A stretch of DNA of 7,563 bases from Flavisolibacter sp. (GCA_017745135.1 JAGIAB010000146.1:1-7563), one strand, 5' to 3'. Shown: positions 1 to 6,466, counted from the first letter of the stretch. Translations and numbers: made by a program. Notes: a model not told the origin generated them from the sequence alone.

Positions 1-35
1 CCCTATTGCAACAACTTAAAAAAGGAAAAAAATGA
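1..35 (+). CDS. C-terminal end of an upstream gene, probably a BlaI/MecI-family repressor (partial)
   Basis: The frame whose codons begin at base 3 is open from the window edge and ends in TGA at 33-35, giving a tail LLQQLKKGKK. The stop overlaps the ATG of the M56 gene as ATGA, the usual sign of translational coupling. BlaR1-type M56 proteases are commonly encoded directly downstream of a BlaI/MecI winged-helix repressor, and a short Leu- and Lys-rich helical tail fits the end of such proteins. Only ten residues are visible, so the family name rests on gene context. A second frame is also open across these few bases, but it shows no stop at the junction. Confidence 0.45.
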   Translation, partial: LLQQLKKGKK

Positions 36-1990
36 CAGCCTTTGCCTTCTACCTGCTTAAGGTAATGATCTGTTCGGGTGTTTTGTTTTTATATTATTAC
101 CTGGCGCTCCGAAACAAATTATTTCATCAATGGAACCGCTTTTATTTATTGGCTGCCATTGTTATTTCCCTGATTGCGCCGGTGGTGCAGGTCACAATTA
201 TGCATTCGGCAGATGAGCCGGCTAAAGCTATACAAATGTTGCAAGTATTTGAATCAGCCGGTGGCTACCTGCAGGAAGTAACGATTAGTGGTCGGCCATC
301 AATGTCAACGGATCAATGGTTGATGATGGGATATACTATTATTTCGGGAGTGTTTTTGATTTCTATTTTAATATCCTTCCAAAAAGTATTTTCCATTATA
401 CGATCTCACACAGTTCAATTGGTTGAAAAAATAAAATTCATTAATACGAACGTTAAGGGAACTCCCTTTTCTTTTTTCAATTTTATTTTTTGGAATGAAG
501 ACATCGATCTTCAAACGGAAACAGGGCAACAAATTTTTGAACACGAGTTAGTGCATGTGCAAGAAAAGCACACCATTGACAAATTGTTTGTCCAGTTGGT
601 GTTGATTGTGTTCTGGTGTAATCCCTTCTTCTGGCTTATTCGCAGGGAATTAAAATTGATTCATGAGTTTATTGCCGATAAAAAAGCTGTTGGAGAACAC
701 GGAACGGCCGCTTTGGCTGCAATGATCCTCAGTTCTTCTTATCCGGCTCACTTCAATTCATTGACCAACCAGTTTTTTCAAACCTCAATAAAAAGGAGAA
801 TTGCTATGCTTGCTAAAATTCAAAACCCACGGATTAACTATTTAAGCCGCATCCTTGCTTTCTCGATAATAGTATTCACGGTACTTGCTTTTACAATACG
901 TACCAAAAAAGTTGCTGTAGTACCGTCTCAATTAGAAGAGTCAATAGGTCACACATTAGATCAGCAAAAAACTGAAAACAATATTGTTGATACTGTACCG
1001 CAAAAGCAAGTTGTAATACAAGAGATAACCCTTGAAGATCCTAATACTTCAAAACAGGATACTGGCAAAAAATCGAATTTTTTGGGTACTGATTTGATAA
1101 ATCCTCCTCTATTTATTTTGGATGGGAAAGAAGTGACTAGAGAAGAGGTAAATCGACTTCTGGCCTCAGGCGTTGAATCTATATCTGTTTTGAAAGGCCA
1201 AGCTGCCACTGAAAAATACGGTCAGAAAGGTGCAAATGGAGTGGTAGAAATAATAAGCAAGGCTAATATAAAAATCAAAGAAGTTACATTAGAACTGATG
1301 ACAACGGATACAGTTCCTCGAAAAACTGATCAAAGCAAGGTAAAGGAAATTATTGTTGATGGAAAAAAACTAGGGCTGAGTGAAATAGACTTTGATAAAA
1401 TTTCCTGGGAGCAAGCTAGAAAATCAAAAAGTTTGGTTGTTTTATATGGCAAAGACAATGCAAAACTGTATCAATCAATAAATGATGTTCACGTAGATCC
1501 TTCAGATATAGTTTCTATTTTTAGAGGGATTGGACAACCTCTTGTGAAAGAGTTTGGAAACAACGCTGTTACTGGAGTAATCTTTATTACAACTAAGAAC
1601 TATAAAAAAACAGGAGATGAACCTATATTCACAAAAGTTGAAATTGAGGCATCTATAGATAGAAACCAATGGATAAGATATTTACAAACACAATTGCAAC
1701 GCTACATTGAGATTGCTGCCTCGAATGGAATGGATCCTGGAACCTATACAATCCAAGTAAAATTTTTAGTGTTGAAAGACGGAAGTGTAACCGACGTAAA
1801 AGCTTTAAACGATCCGGGTTTCGGTTTGGCTGAAGCAGCAGTTAAAACAGTACAAATTGGACCAAAATGGAATCCTGCTTTGCAAAATGGGAAACCCGTT
1901 AACGCTTACCATACACAGCCAATAACATTTGTAATCCAAGAACAGGAAGACGATAAAAAAACAACAGTATCTCCAGATAATACTAAATAA
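32..1990 (+). CDS. BlaR1-like M56 metallopeptidase with two TonB-plug-like segments and a TonB C-terminal domain
   Basis: A 652-residue membrane protease/sensor. The N-terminal 290 residues form the M56 membrane domain, with hydrophobic segments near 5-24, 37-56, 98-116, 184-203 and 272-289. The zinc motif HELVH is at 171-175, and a second acidic motif (HEFIAD, 211-216) can supply the third ligand. In the BlaR1/MecR1 family this domain cleaves a partner repressor once a signal is sensed. There is no penicillin-binding sensor domain. Instead the tail has a segment like the plug of TonB-dependent receptors (about 358-411: ILDGKEV, VESISVLKG, YGxxGANGVVEIISK), a diverged second copy (about 438-523: VDGKKLG, DIVSIFRG, FGNNAVTGVIFITTK) and a TonB C-terminal-like domain (about 545-637: VKFLVLKDGSVTDVKAL, KWNPALQNGKPV). 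The start ATG overlaps the upstream stop and has an AAAGGA-like purine run 5 bases before it. The protease fold is clear. The signal sensed, and whether the tail contacts the TonB system, are inference. Confidence 0.9.
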   Translation: MTAFAFYLLKVMICSGVLFLYYYLALRNKLFHQWNRFYLLAAIVISLIAPVVQVTIMHSADEPAKAIQMLQVFESAGGYLQEVTISGRPSMSTDQWLMMGYTIISGVFLISILISFQKVFSIIRSHTVQLVEKIKFINTNVKGTPFSFFNFIFWNEDIDLQTETGQQIFEHELVHVQEKHTIDKLFVQLVLIVFWCNPFFWLIRRELKLIHEFIADKKAVGEHGTAALAAMILSSSYPAHFNSLTNQFFQTSIKRRIAMLAKIQNPRINYLSRILAFSIIVFTVLAFTIRTKKVAVVPSQLEESIGHTLDQQKTENNIVDTVPQKQVVIQEITLEDPNTSKQDTGKKSNFLGTDLINPPLFILDGKEVTREEVNRLLASGVESISVLKGQAATEKYGQKGANGVVEIISKANIKIKEVTLELMTTDTVPRKTDQSKVKEIIVDGKKLGLSEIDFDKISWEQARKSKSLVVLYGKDNAKLYQSINDVHVDPSDIVSIFRGIGQPLVKEFGNNAVTGVIFITTKNYKKTGDEPIFTKVEIEASIDRNQWIRYLQTQLQRYIEIAASNGMDPGTYTIQVKFLVLKDGSVTDVKALNDPGFGLAEAAVKTVQIGPKWNPALQNGKPVNAYHTQPITFVIQEQEDDKKTTVSPDNTK

Positions 1991-2072
1991 GCCGAAAGAT
2001 ATCGACTAAATGTAAAAAACCTCGTCTGCTTGAAACTGGTTTGTCTTGATGCAAAGAAAAATGTATTATCTA

Positions 2073-3257
2073 CTAATAATAAACAATGTCGTTGTCATTG
2101 TTTTTAATTGTGAGCATCTTTTGATCTGATTCCTCTACCCTACCGATTACCCTGGCATCAATGCCAAATCCTCTTGTAATGCTGATCAGTTGATCGGCAT
2201 TTTTTTCGTCCGTATAAATTTCCATCCGGCAACCCATATTAAACACCTGGTACATCTCCCTGTCATCTGCTCCGCTGGATTGTTGAATGATTTGAAATAT
2301 TTCCGGAGCATCAAATAGATTGTCTTTTATCACATGAACATCTTCGGGAACATATTTCATGCATTTAGTTTGTCCGCCGCCACTGCAATGGATCAATCCA
2401 TTTATCTTGTCAAAATGTTCTTCCAAAATGTTTTTTAGTACAGGTGCAAATGTTCGGGTTGGCGAAAGAATGAGTTTGCCAACATTGGTTTTGATTTCTT
2501 TATTCTGAAACTTTACACTTACTTCATCGGTCATGCGATGTTTGCCTATGTAAACAACATCATCACTTAAGCTATTATCAAAACTTTCCGGAAAATTCTC
2601 TTTATAGTATTTGCCGATCACATCATGCCTTGCGCTGGTCAGTCCATTGCTTCCAATACCACTGTTGTATTCCCCTTCATAAACAGATTGACCAAAACTT
2701 GCTAATCCAACAATTACATTTCCCGGCTGTATTTTTTCATTGGTTATAATTTTTTCTTTCTGCCAGCGGGCCGCCATCGTTCCATTAACGGCAATGGTGC
2801 GAACAACATCGCCAACGTCCGCCGTTTCTCCTCCTAAAAAAGCAATATCAATTCCGTGGGATTGCATGTTGTCAAAAAACTCCTGCGTGCCTTCAATAAG
2901 TGCTTGCAGCACTTCACCCGGAATTAAATTTTTATTGCGGTCAATTGAAGAAGAAAATAAAATATTATCGTAGATGCCCACGCATAACAAATCATCAAGA
3001 TTCATTACGATGGCATCCTGGGCAATCCCTTTCCAAACCGAAATATCACCGGTTTCTTTCCAATACAAATAAGCAAGAATGCTCTTTGTGCCGGCACCAT
3101 CCGCATGCATGACGTTCACCCACTGCTCATCATTGCCTAAAACATCTTTATAAATTTTACAGAATGCCTTTGGAAAAAGTCCTTTGTCAATATTTTTTGT
3201 TGCAGCATGAACCTCTTCCTTTTGAGCAGAAACTCCTCTTTTTGTATATAGTGACAT
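2073..3257 (-). CDS. purM: Phosphoribosylformylglycinamidine cyclo-ligase (AIR synthase), Bacteroidota-type
   Basis: A 394-residue cytoplasmic enzyme that closes the imidazole ring in an ATP-dependent step of purine synthesis, turning FGAM into AIR. The visible motifs follow the PurM order: HADGAGTKS (51-59), MNLDDLLCVG (85-94), LGGETADVGD (141-150), VGLASFGQ (183-190), GSNGLTSARHD (202-212), CSGGGQTK (291-298) and a closing FNMGCRMEIY (339-348). The protein is longer than the roughly 345 residues of the E. coli enzyme. It closely resembles the long form I recall from Bacteroides, including the N-terminus (RGVSAQKEEVH, IDKGLFPKAFCK) and the ISVWKGIAQDA segment, which supports the chosen ATG. 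It is transcribed divergently from ribF and convergently with the M56 gene. A TAGTTTTG element ends 4 bases before the start codon. No key residue looks lost. Confidence 0.95.
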   Translation of the reverse strand: MSLYTKRGVSAQKEEVHAATKNIDKGLFPKAFCKIYKDVLGNDEQWVNVMHADGAGTKSILAYLYWKETGDISVWKGIAQDAIVMNLDDLLCVGIYDNILFSSSIDRNKNLIPGEVLQALIEGTQEFFDNMQSHGIDIAFLGGETADVGDVVRTIAVNGTMAARWQKEKIITNEKIQPGNVIVGLASFGQSVYEGEYNSGIGSNGLTSARHDVIGKYYKENFPESFDNSLSDDVVYIGKHRMTDEVSVKFQNKEIKTNVGKLILSPTRTFAPVLKNILEEHFDKINGLIHCSGGGQTKCMKYVPEDVHVIKDNLFDAPEIFQIIQQSSGADDREMYQVFNMGCRMEIYTDEKNADQLISITRGFGIDARVIGRVEESDQKMLTIKNNDNDIVYY

Positions 3258-3261
3258 GCGG

Positions 3262-3269
3262 CAAAACTA
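3262..3269 (-). promoter_or_regulatory. Bacteroidota-type -7 promoter element of purM
   Basis: Read on the minus strand this is TAGTTTTG, a full match to the Bacteroidota -7 consensus TAnnTTTG. Only CCGC separates it from the purM ATG, so transcription would begin at or within a few bases of the start codon. I see no convincing TTTG -33 element at about 20 bases spacing. A TTTG lies 11 bases upstream (3281-3284), which is too close. Confidence 0.5.
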
Positions 3270-3282
3270 AGCTAAGAGAACA

Positions 3283-3299
3283 AAAGAGAAAAAGAGAAA
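3283..3299. repeat. 17-base purine mirror repeat
   Basis: AAAGAGAAAAAGAGAAA reads the same in both directions on one strand and is all purine. It lies upstream of the purM -7 element, at the position where a -33 region would fall. It can equally be described as two imperfect copies of an AGAGAAA unit. No function can be assigned. Confidence 0.6.
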
Positions 3300-3302
3300 T
3301 GA

Positions 3303-3385
3303 GTTGGCAGTTGGCAGTTGACAGTTACTGGAAAATAACGGGTGATTATTGTATCCGCAAATTACCGACTGTGAACTGCAATCTG
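3303..3385. repeat. Heptamer tandem repeat forming an imperfect inverted repeat between purM and ribF
   Basis: Four consecutive 7-base units lie at 3303-3330: GTTGGCA, GTTGGCA, GTTGACA and the degenerate GTTACTG. At 3368-3385 the sequence ACTGTGAACTGCAATCTG is, on the other strand, CAGATTGCAGTTCACAGT. This matches CAGTTGGCAGTTGACAGT (3308-3325) at 15 of 18 positions. The two arms are separated by 42 bases and the heptamer phase is kept in both, so the element could fold into a long imperfect hairpin. I recall CAGTTGGCAGTT-like heptamers as dispersed intergenic sequence in Bacteroidota genomes but cannot confirm it here. The right arm lies where a -33 element of ribF would be. Confidence 0.7.
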
Positions 3386-3389
3386 TATT

Positions 3390-3397
3390 TATCTTAG
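3390..3397 (+). promoter_or_regulatory. Bacteroidota-type -7 promoter element of ribF
   Basis: TATCTTAG matches the TAnnTTTG consensus at all but one fixed position, and four bases (CGCC) separate it from the ribF ATG at 3402. The geometry copies that of the purM element on the opposite strand. The transcript would therefore be leaderless or nearly so. No clear -33 TTTG is present around 3366-3371, where the inverted-repeat arm lies. Confidence 0.45.
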
Positions 3398-3401
3398 CGC
3401 C

Positions 3402-4322
3402 ATGCAGGTTCATCGTTCTATAGAGAATTTACCCGGCTTTTCAAATGCAGTCATCACCATTGGCACCTTCGACGGCGTTCATGAAGGGCATAAAAAAATT
3501 ATTGATGCATTGATCCGGGAAGCAAGGTCTGTGCAGGGAGAAGCGATCATTGTGACCTTTCATCCTCATCCACGAAAGATCGTTCATCCCAACGAGCATT
3601 TGCAATTGATCAATACTCTCGAGGAAAAGATTGAATTGCTCCAAAAAACCGGAATTGATCACCTGGTCATTGTTCCTTTTAATGAGCAATTTGCCGGCCA
3701 GACTGCAGACGAATACATTGAAAACTTCCTGATCCAGAAATTTCAACCACATACCATCATCATTGGTTACGACCATCATTTTGGTAAAGACAGGCAGGGT
3801 AATTTTATGCTGCTTGCAGAAAAAGCAGATACCTATAACTACCGCCTGCTTGAAATACCAAAGTATATTTTAAAAGAAGTTGCCGTCAGTTCAACTCAAA
3901 TTAGAAATGCTTTGCTTCAAAGTGATGTTGATACCGCCAACAAATTATTAGGCTATGATTTCTTTTTTGAAGGCCTTATAATTGAAGGTGACAAATTAGG
4001 ACGAAAACTGGGTTATCCAACAGCGAATCTGGAATACACTGATGCCGATAAAATTCACCTGGGTCACGGGGTTTTTGCTGTTTATGCGGAAGTAAAGGGT
4101 GTTCAATACAAAGGCATGTTGAGTATTGGTAACAGGCCAACACTTTTAAATTCAAATGAACGGGTTGAGGTGAATATTTTTGATTTTGACGAAGAGATCT
4201 ATAGTGAAACAATCAGGGTAACGGTAAAAAAATATTTACGCAGCCAGGAAAAGTATGCTTCATTAGAGGAATTGAAAAATCAATTAGCACTGGATAAAGA
4301 AAACAGCCTGGAGGTTCTTTAA
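3402..4322 (+). CDS. ribF: Bifunctional riboflavin kinase / FAD synthetase
   Basis: A 306-residue cytoplasmic enzyme that phosphorylates riboflavin to FMN and then adenylylates FMN to FAD, both steps using ATP. The N-terminal adenylyltransferase half shows GTFDGVHEGH (21-30, the nucleotide-binding HxGH-type motif), VTFHPHPRK (51-59), GYDHHFGKDRQGN (122-134) and SSTQIR (163-168). The C-terminal kinase half shows GDKLGRKLGYPTANL (196-210), SIGNRPT (241-247), then VEVNIFDFDEEIY (255-267) with E256 as the expected catalytic base, and KKYLRSQEKY (276-285). The length is normal for bacterial RibF. The chosen ATG gives the MQVHRSIENLP opening typical of Bacteroidota homologues. It is convergent with holA, 4 bases between stops, and divergent from purM. 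No flavin riboswitch is possible in the 4 bases between the promoter-like element and the start. Confidence 0.96.
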   Translation: MQVHRSIENLPGFSNAVITIGTFDGVHEGHKKIIDALIREARSVQGEAIIVTFHPHPRKIVHPNEHLQLINTLEEKIELLQKTGIDHLVIVPFNEQFAGQTADEYIENFLIQKFQPHTIIIGYDHHFGKDRQGNFMLLAEKADTYNYRLLEIPKYILKEVAVSSTQIRNALLQSDVDTANKLLGYDFFFEGLIIEGDKLGRKLGYPTANLEYTDADKIHLGHGVFAVYAEVKGVQYKGMLSIGNRPTLLNSNERVEVNIFDFDEEIYSETIRVTVKKYLRSQEKYASLEELKNQLALDKENSLEVL

Positions 4323-4336
4323 AAAATTAAAGAGCT
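4313..4336. terminator. Weak AT-rich inverted repeat across the ribF/holA convergent stops
   Basis: CTTTAA (4317-4322) and TTAAAG (4327-4332) form a perfect inverted repeat around four A bases and include both stop codons. With G-U pairs the stem extends to about 10 base pairs (4313-4336). It could stop transcription weakly in both directions, but it is poor in GC and has no clean T-run after it on either strand. Confidence 0.3.
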
Positions 4337-5328
4337 ATCATTTTCACCGTCATTTCCTTCAATAGCATAGCGTCGGTGCTTCCAATAGCATTCACACCAA
4401 TTGCTTTTAAGTTGTATTGATGCAGCAACAGCAAAACTTTTTCAATTTCCTGGTTGCCGAATTTCATTGCCGTTTGCAAATAATCACGAACGAAATAACT
4501 GTTCACTCCTATCGCCGCCGCTACTGATTTTTCATCGCGGGAGGGAACAGAATAGACCATTTGCACTTTGCTGAAAAAATTATAAAGCGAAGGAAAGATC
4601 AACTGAATGGGTCCGGCTTTGGGGTTGGATTCGAAGTATTGAATAATCCGGATGGCTTTGTATAAATCTTTATTGGCAATGGCTTGCTGCAATTCAAAAA
4701 CATTAAATTCTTTACTGATCCCGACAAATGTTTCAACATCATCTTCAGTTATATTTTTTCTGCCCTGCAGATTTAATGCAAGTTTATTGATCTCATTGTT
4801 CAACCTGCTAAGGTCATTTCCAATATGGTCGATCAATAAAAACAATGCTTTGTTAGTAATGCTATATCCTTTTGATTTTACAAGCTCACTGGTCCATTCA
4901 GGAAGCTCATTGTCGTACTTCTTCTTCGTTGTTAAAAGCACAGCTTTGTCTTTTAACAATTTTGCAAGCTTTGTGCGACCGTCAATTTTCTTTCCTTTAT
5001 AAGCAACAAATAACAATGTGGATGAAAGCGGCTTCTCAACATAGGCTTCCAGCTTTTCAATATCCTTCATTGCCTGTGCTTCCTTTAAAATAACTACCTG
5101 CCGGTCCGAAAACATGGGGTATTTTCTGCAGGCATTAACTAAGTCAGGCCAAGAGGTGTCTCTGCCATAAAAAACAGTAAGGTTAAACCCGGCTTCACTT
5201 TCAGATAAGATGCTTTTTTCAGCATATTCTATGACCTGATCAATAAAGAATTCTTCCTCGCCTTCCAGCCAGTACACAGGTTTGTAAGCAGCTTTCTTTA
5301 AATCGGTCAATATCTTTTCTAAGGTCAT
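4327..5328 (-). CDS. holA: DNA polymerase III subunit delta (clamp loader)
   Basis: A 333-residue protein of normal length for HolA, the delta subunit that opens the beta sliding clamp within the clamp-loader complex. The visible landmarks are the N-terminal VYWLEGEEEFFIDQV (18-32), matching the family's Y-L-x-G-x-E-x-F-L start. Next come the MFSDRQVVILKEA strand-helix (72-84) and the LLFVAYKGKKIDGRTK segment (105-120) of the AAA+-like fold. The domain II signature GNDLSRLNNEINKLAL (170-185) and a helical C-terminal collar domain from about 207 complete it. The family lacks a functional Walker A motif, and none is seen here. The ATG start gives a natural N-terminus. Upstream, toward the coiled-coil gene, I see no convincing TAnnTTTG element on this strand. 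The gene stands alone, not next to lptE or rpsT as in some other phyla. Confidence 0.93.
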   Translation of the reverse strand: MTLEKILTDLKKAAYKPVYWLEGEEEFFIDQVIEYAEKSILSESEAGFNLTVFYGRDTSWPDLVNACRKYPMFSDRQVVILKEAQAMKDIEKLEAYVEKPLSSTLLFVAYKGKKIDGRTKLAKLLKDKAVLLTTKKKYDNELPEWTSELVKSKGYSITNKALFLLIDHIGNDLSRLNNEINKLALNLQGRKNITEDDVETFVGISKEFNVFELQQAIANKDLYKAIRIIQYFESNPKAGPIQLIFPSLYNFFSKVQMVYSVPSRDEKSVAAAIGVNSYFVRDYLQTAMKFGNQEIEKVLLLLHQYNLKAIGVNAIGSTDAMLLKEMTVKMIAL

Positions 5329-5362
5329 TGCTTTTATTATTCAAATCAGAGGCTTATTTTTC

Positions 5363-5378
5363 TGGCACGGTTTTCGAA
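5363..5378 (+). promoter_or_regulatory. Sigma-54-like promoter upstream of the coiled-coil gene
   Basis: TGGCACG at 5363-5369 is a perfect match to the -24 half of the sigma-54 (RpoN) consensus TGGCACG-N4-TTGCA. After the correct 4-base spacer comes TCGAA (5374-5378), matching TTGCA at three of five positions. The normally GC dinucleotide 10 bases after GG is GA here. Transcription would begin near 5389, leaving about 70 bases of leader before the ATG at 5458. A weaker alternative is a TAAGTTTC sequence at 5402-5409, one base off the TAnnTTTG element. No enhancer-binding site can be identified. Confidence 0.4.
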
Positions 5379-5457
5379 ACTGGTGCAGCAAAATCCAAAA
5401 ATAAGTTTCAACCTAGCTCTAAAAAAATCAAATATCGTTCAATTAAAACCTTCAATG

Positions 5458-6441
5458 ATGGCAAATACAAACTATCCCTCTGCTGAAAATTCGCAGACAA
5501 CAGTTGTAAAGAAGTCGAACAACACCGCTAAGAATATAATTATTGGTGTTTTGGCCGCAGGCCTTTTGGGTACCTGGGCTTATTTTCTTTACAGCAAAAA
5601 CGAATCAGACAAAACCATCCAGGAAAAATCGGTAGCTGTAACACAAGCTATGACAGCAAAGGATTCAGCGCAAGCTTTATACTCTTTGACTTTACAAAGA
5701 CTGGATGCATTAACTGGTGAAAACAATACTTTAAAAAACCAGGTAAGTGATAACAACTCTCAAATCAGCAAACTAAAAGCTGAGATCAGCAGCATTTTAA
5801 GCAAGAAAAATGCAAGCGATGCTGAAGTAAGAAGAGCAAAAGCTTTAATAGCACAACTGAATCAAACGATTGCTAATCTTGAAGCAGAAAATGCAAGGCT
5901 TACCGGCGAAAACCAGGTATTGGCTGCCAATAACACTCAGTTAACTACTGAAAAACAAGTTTTGGAAACCAATTTGCAGACTACCACTGCAGAAAAAGAT
6001 GAATTAGCTTCAACTGTTGATGTAGCGTCTACTTTCTCTGCTTCTAATATTTCAATTACTCCTGTTAACGAAAAACGCAACGGTAAAGAGAAAACTACTA
6101 CTACTGCAAAAAAAGTTGACAAGCTGGTTGTTTCTTTTGATGTTGAAAACCGCGTAGCCCGTTCTGGTCCTGCTGATCTTTATGTGATCGTTACAGGTCC
6201 TGATGGTAAAGTAATTACAGATGCTGCCGGTGGTGCAACCTTATCTACCCGCCAGGATGGTGACAAACCTTATACTTACAAAACAACTGTTCAATACGAA
6301 CAAGGTACACGTAAGTCTGTGCAGGTTCCAATGCGCCAGGAGCATTTCCAAACAGGAAATTATAAGATCGAAATTTATCAAAACGGATTTAAGATAGCAG
6401 AGGGTGTTAGATCCCTTAAAAAAGGTGGTTTATTCGGTTAA
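5458..6441 (+). CDS. Membrane-anchored coiled-coil protein with C-terminal beta-rich domain, function unknown
   Basis: I do not recognise a named family. From the ATG at 5458 the product has 327 residues. A short polar, Lys/Asn-rich N-terminus is followed by one membrane segment (about 26-45, IIIGVLAAGLLGTWAYFLY) without a cleavage site or lipobox. A long helical region at about 70-190 is rich in Leu, Asn, Glu and Gln with heptad spacing (RLDALTGENNTLKNQV, NLEAENARLTGENQVL), so a parallel coiled coil is likely. The C-terminal part (about 195-327) alternates hydrophobic and polar residues (KLVVSFDVENRV, ADLYVIVTGPDGKVI, NYKIEIYQNGFKIAEG), suggesting a beta-sandwich-like domain, probably outside the cytoplasm. 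The frame stays open upstream to a GTG at 5383, but that start would lie within the predicted promoter region, and the extra 25 residues look unlike coding N-termini of this type. The next codon after 5455 ATG is also ATG, so either could be used. It ends at a strong terminator, so it is probably monocistronic. Confidence 0.85.
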   Translation: MANTNYPSAENSQTTVVKKSNNTAKNIIIGVLAAGLLGTWAYFLYSKNESDKTIQEKSVAVTQAMTAKDSAQALYSLTLQRLDALTGENNTLKNQVSDNNSQISKLKAEISSILSKKNASDAEVRRAKALIAQLNQTIANLEAENARLTGENQVLAANNTQLTTEKQVLETNLQTTTAEKDELASTVDVASTFSASNISITPVNEKRNGKEKTTTTAKKVDKLVVSFDVENRVARSGPADLYVIVTGPDGKVITDAAGGATLSTRQDGDKPYTYKTTVQYEQGTRKSVQVPMRQEHFQTGNYKIEIYQNGFKIAEGVRSLKKGGLFG

Positions 6442-6466
6442 TTCTCTCATTCTAACTCCTACAAAA

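Noticed and set aside
961..1209. Minus-strand open frame within the M56 gene
   Set aside because: It is antisense to well-conserved coding sequence (including the plug-like motif) and has no recognisable protein features.
1991..2072. Possible terminator between the convergent M56 and purM genes (AACC...GGTT pairing near 2019-2042)
   Set aside because: The stem is only about five base pairs with a loop of about 16 bases. I see no convincing hairpin plus T-run on either strand in this 82-base gap.
2740..3112. Two plus-strand open frames within purM
   Set aside because: They are shadows of the conserved PurM coding strand and are Ser/Pro/Lys-rich without domain character.
3303..3330. The tandem GTTGGCA units as a CRISPR-like array
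   Set aside because: The units are seven bases long with no spacers and no cas genes nearby, so they are a short tandem repeat, not an array.
3164..3397. Plus-strand open frame crossing the purM start and the divergent region
   Set aside because: It spans purM codons, a promoter-like element and the heptamer repeat; the translation of the repeat (SWQLAVDSYW) has no protein-like support.
3441..4212. Minus-strand open frames within ribF
   Set aside because: They are antisense to conserved RibF motifs, with no start context or homology signs.
4652..5093. Plus-strand open frames within holA
   Set aside because: They are antisense shadows, with Phe/Ser/Leu-rich composition expected from reverse reading of Lys/Glu-rich sequence.
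5383..5457. A 25-residue N-terminal extension of the coiled-coil gene from a GTG start
   Set aside because: It would begin upstream of the transcription start predicted from the sigma-54-like element, and the ATG at 5455/5458 gives a more natural short polar N-terminus before the membrane segment.
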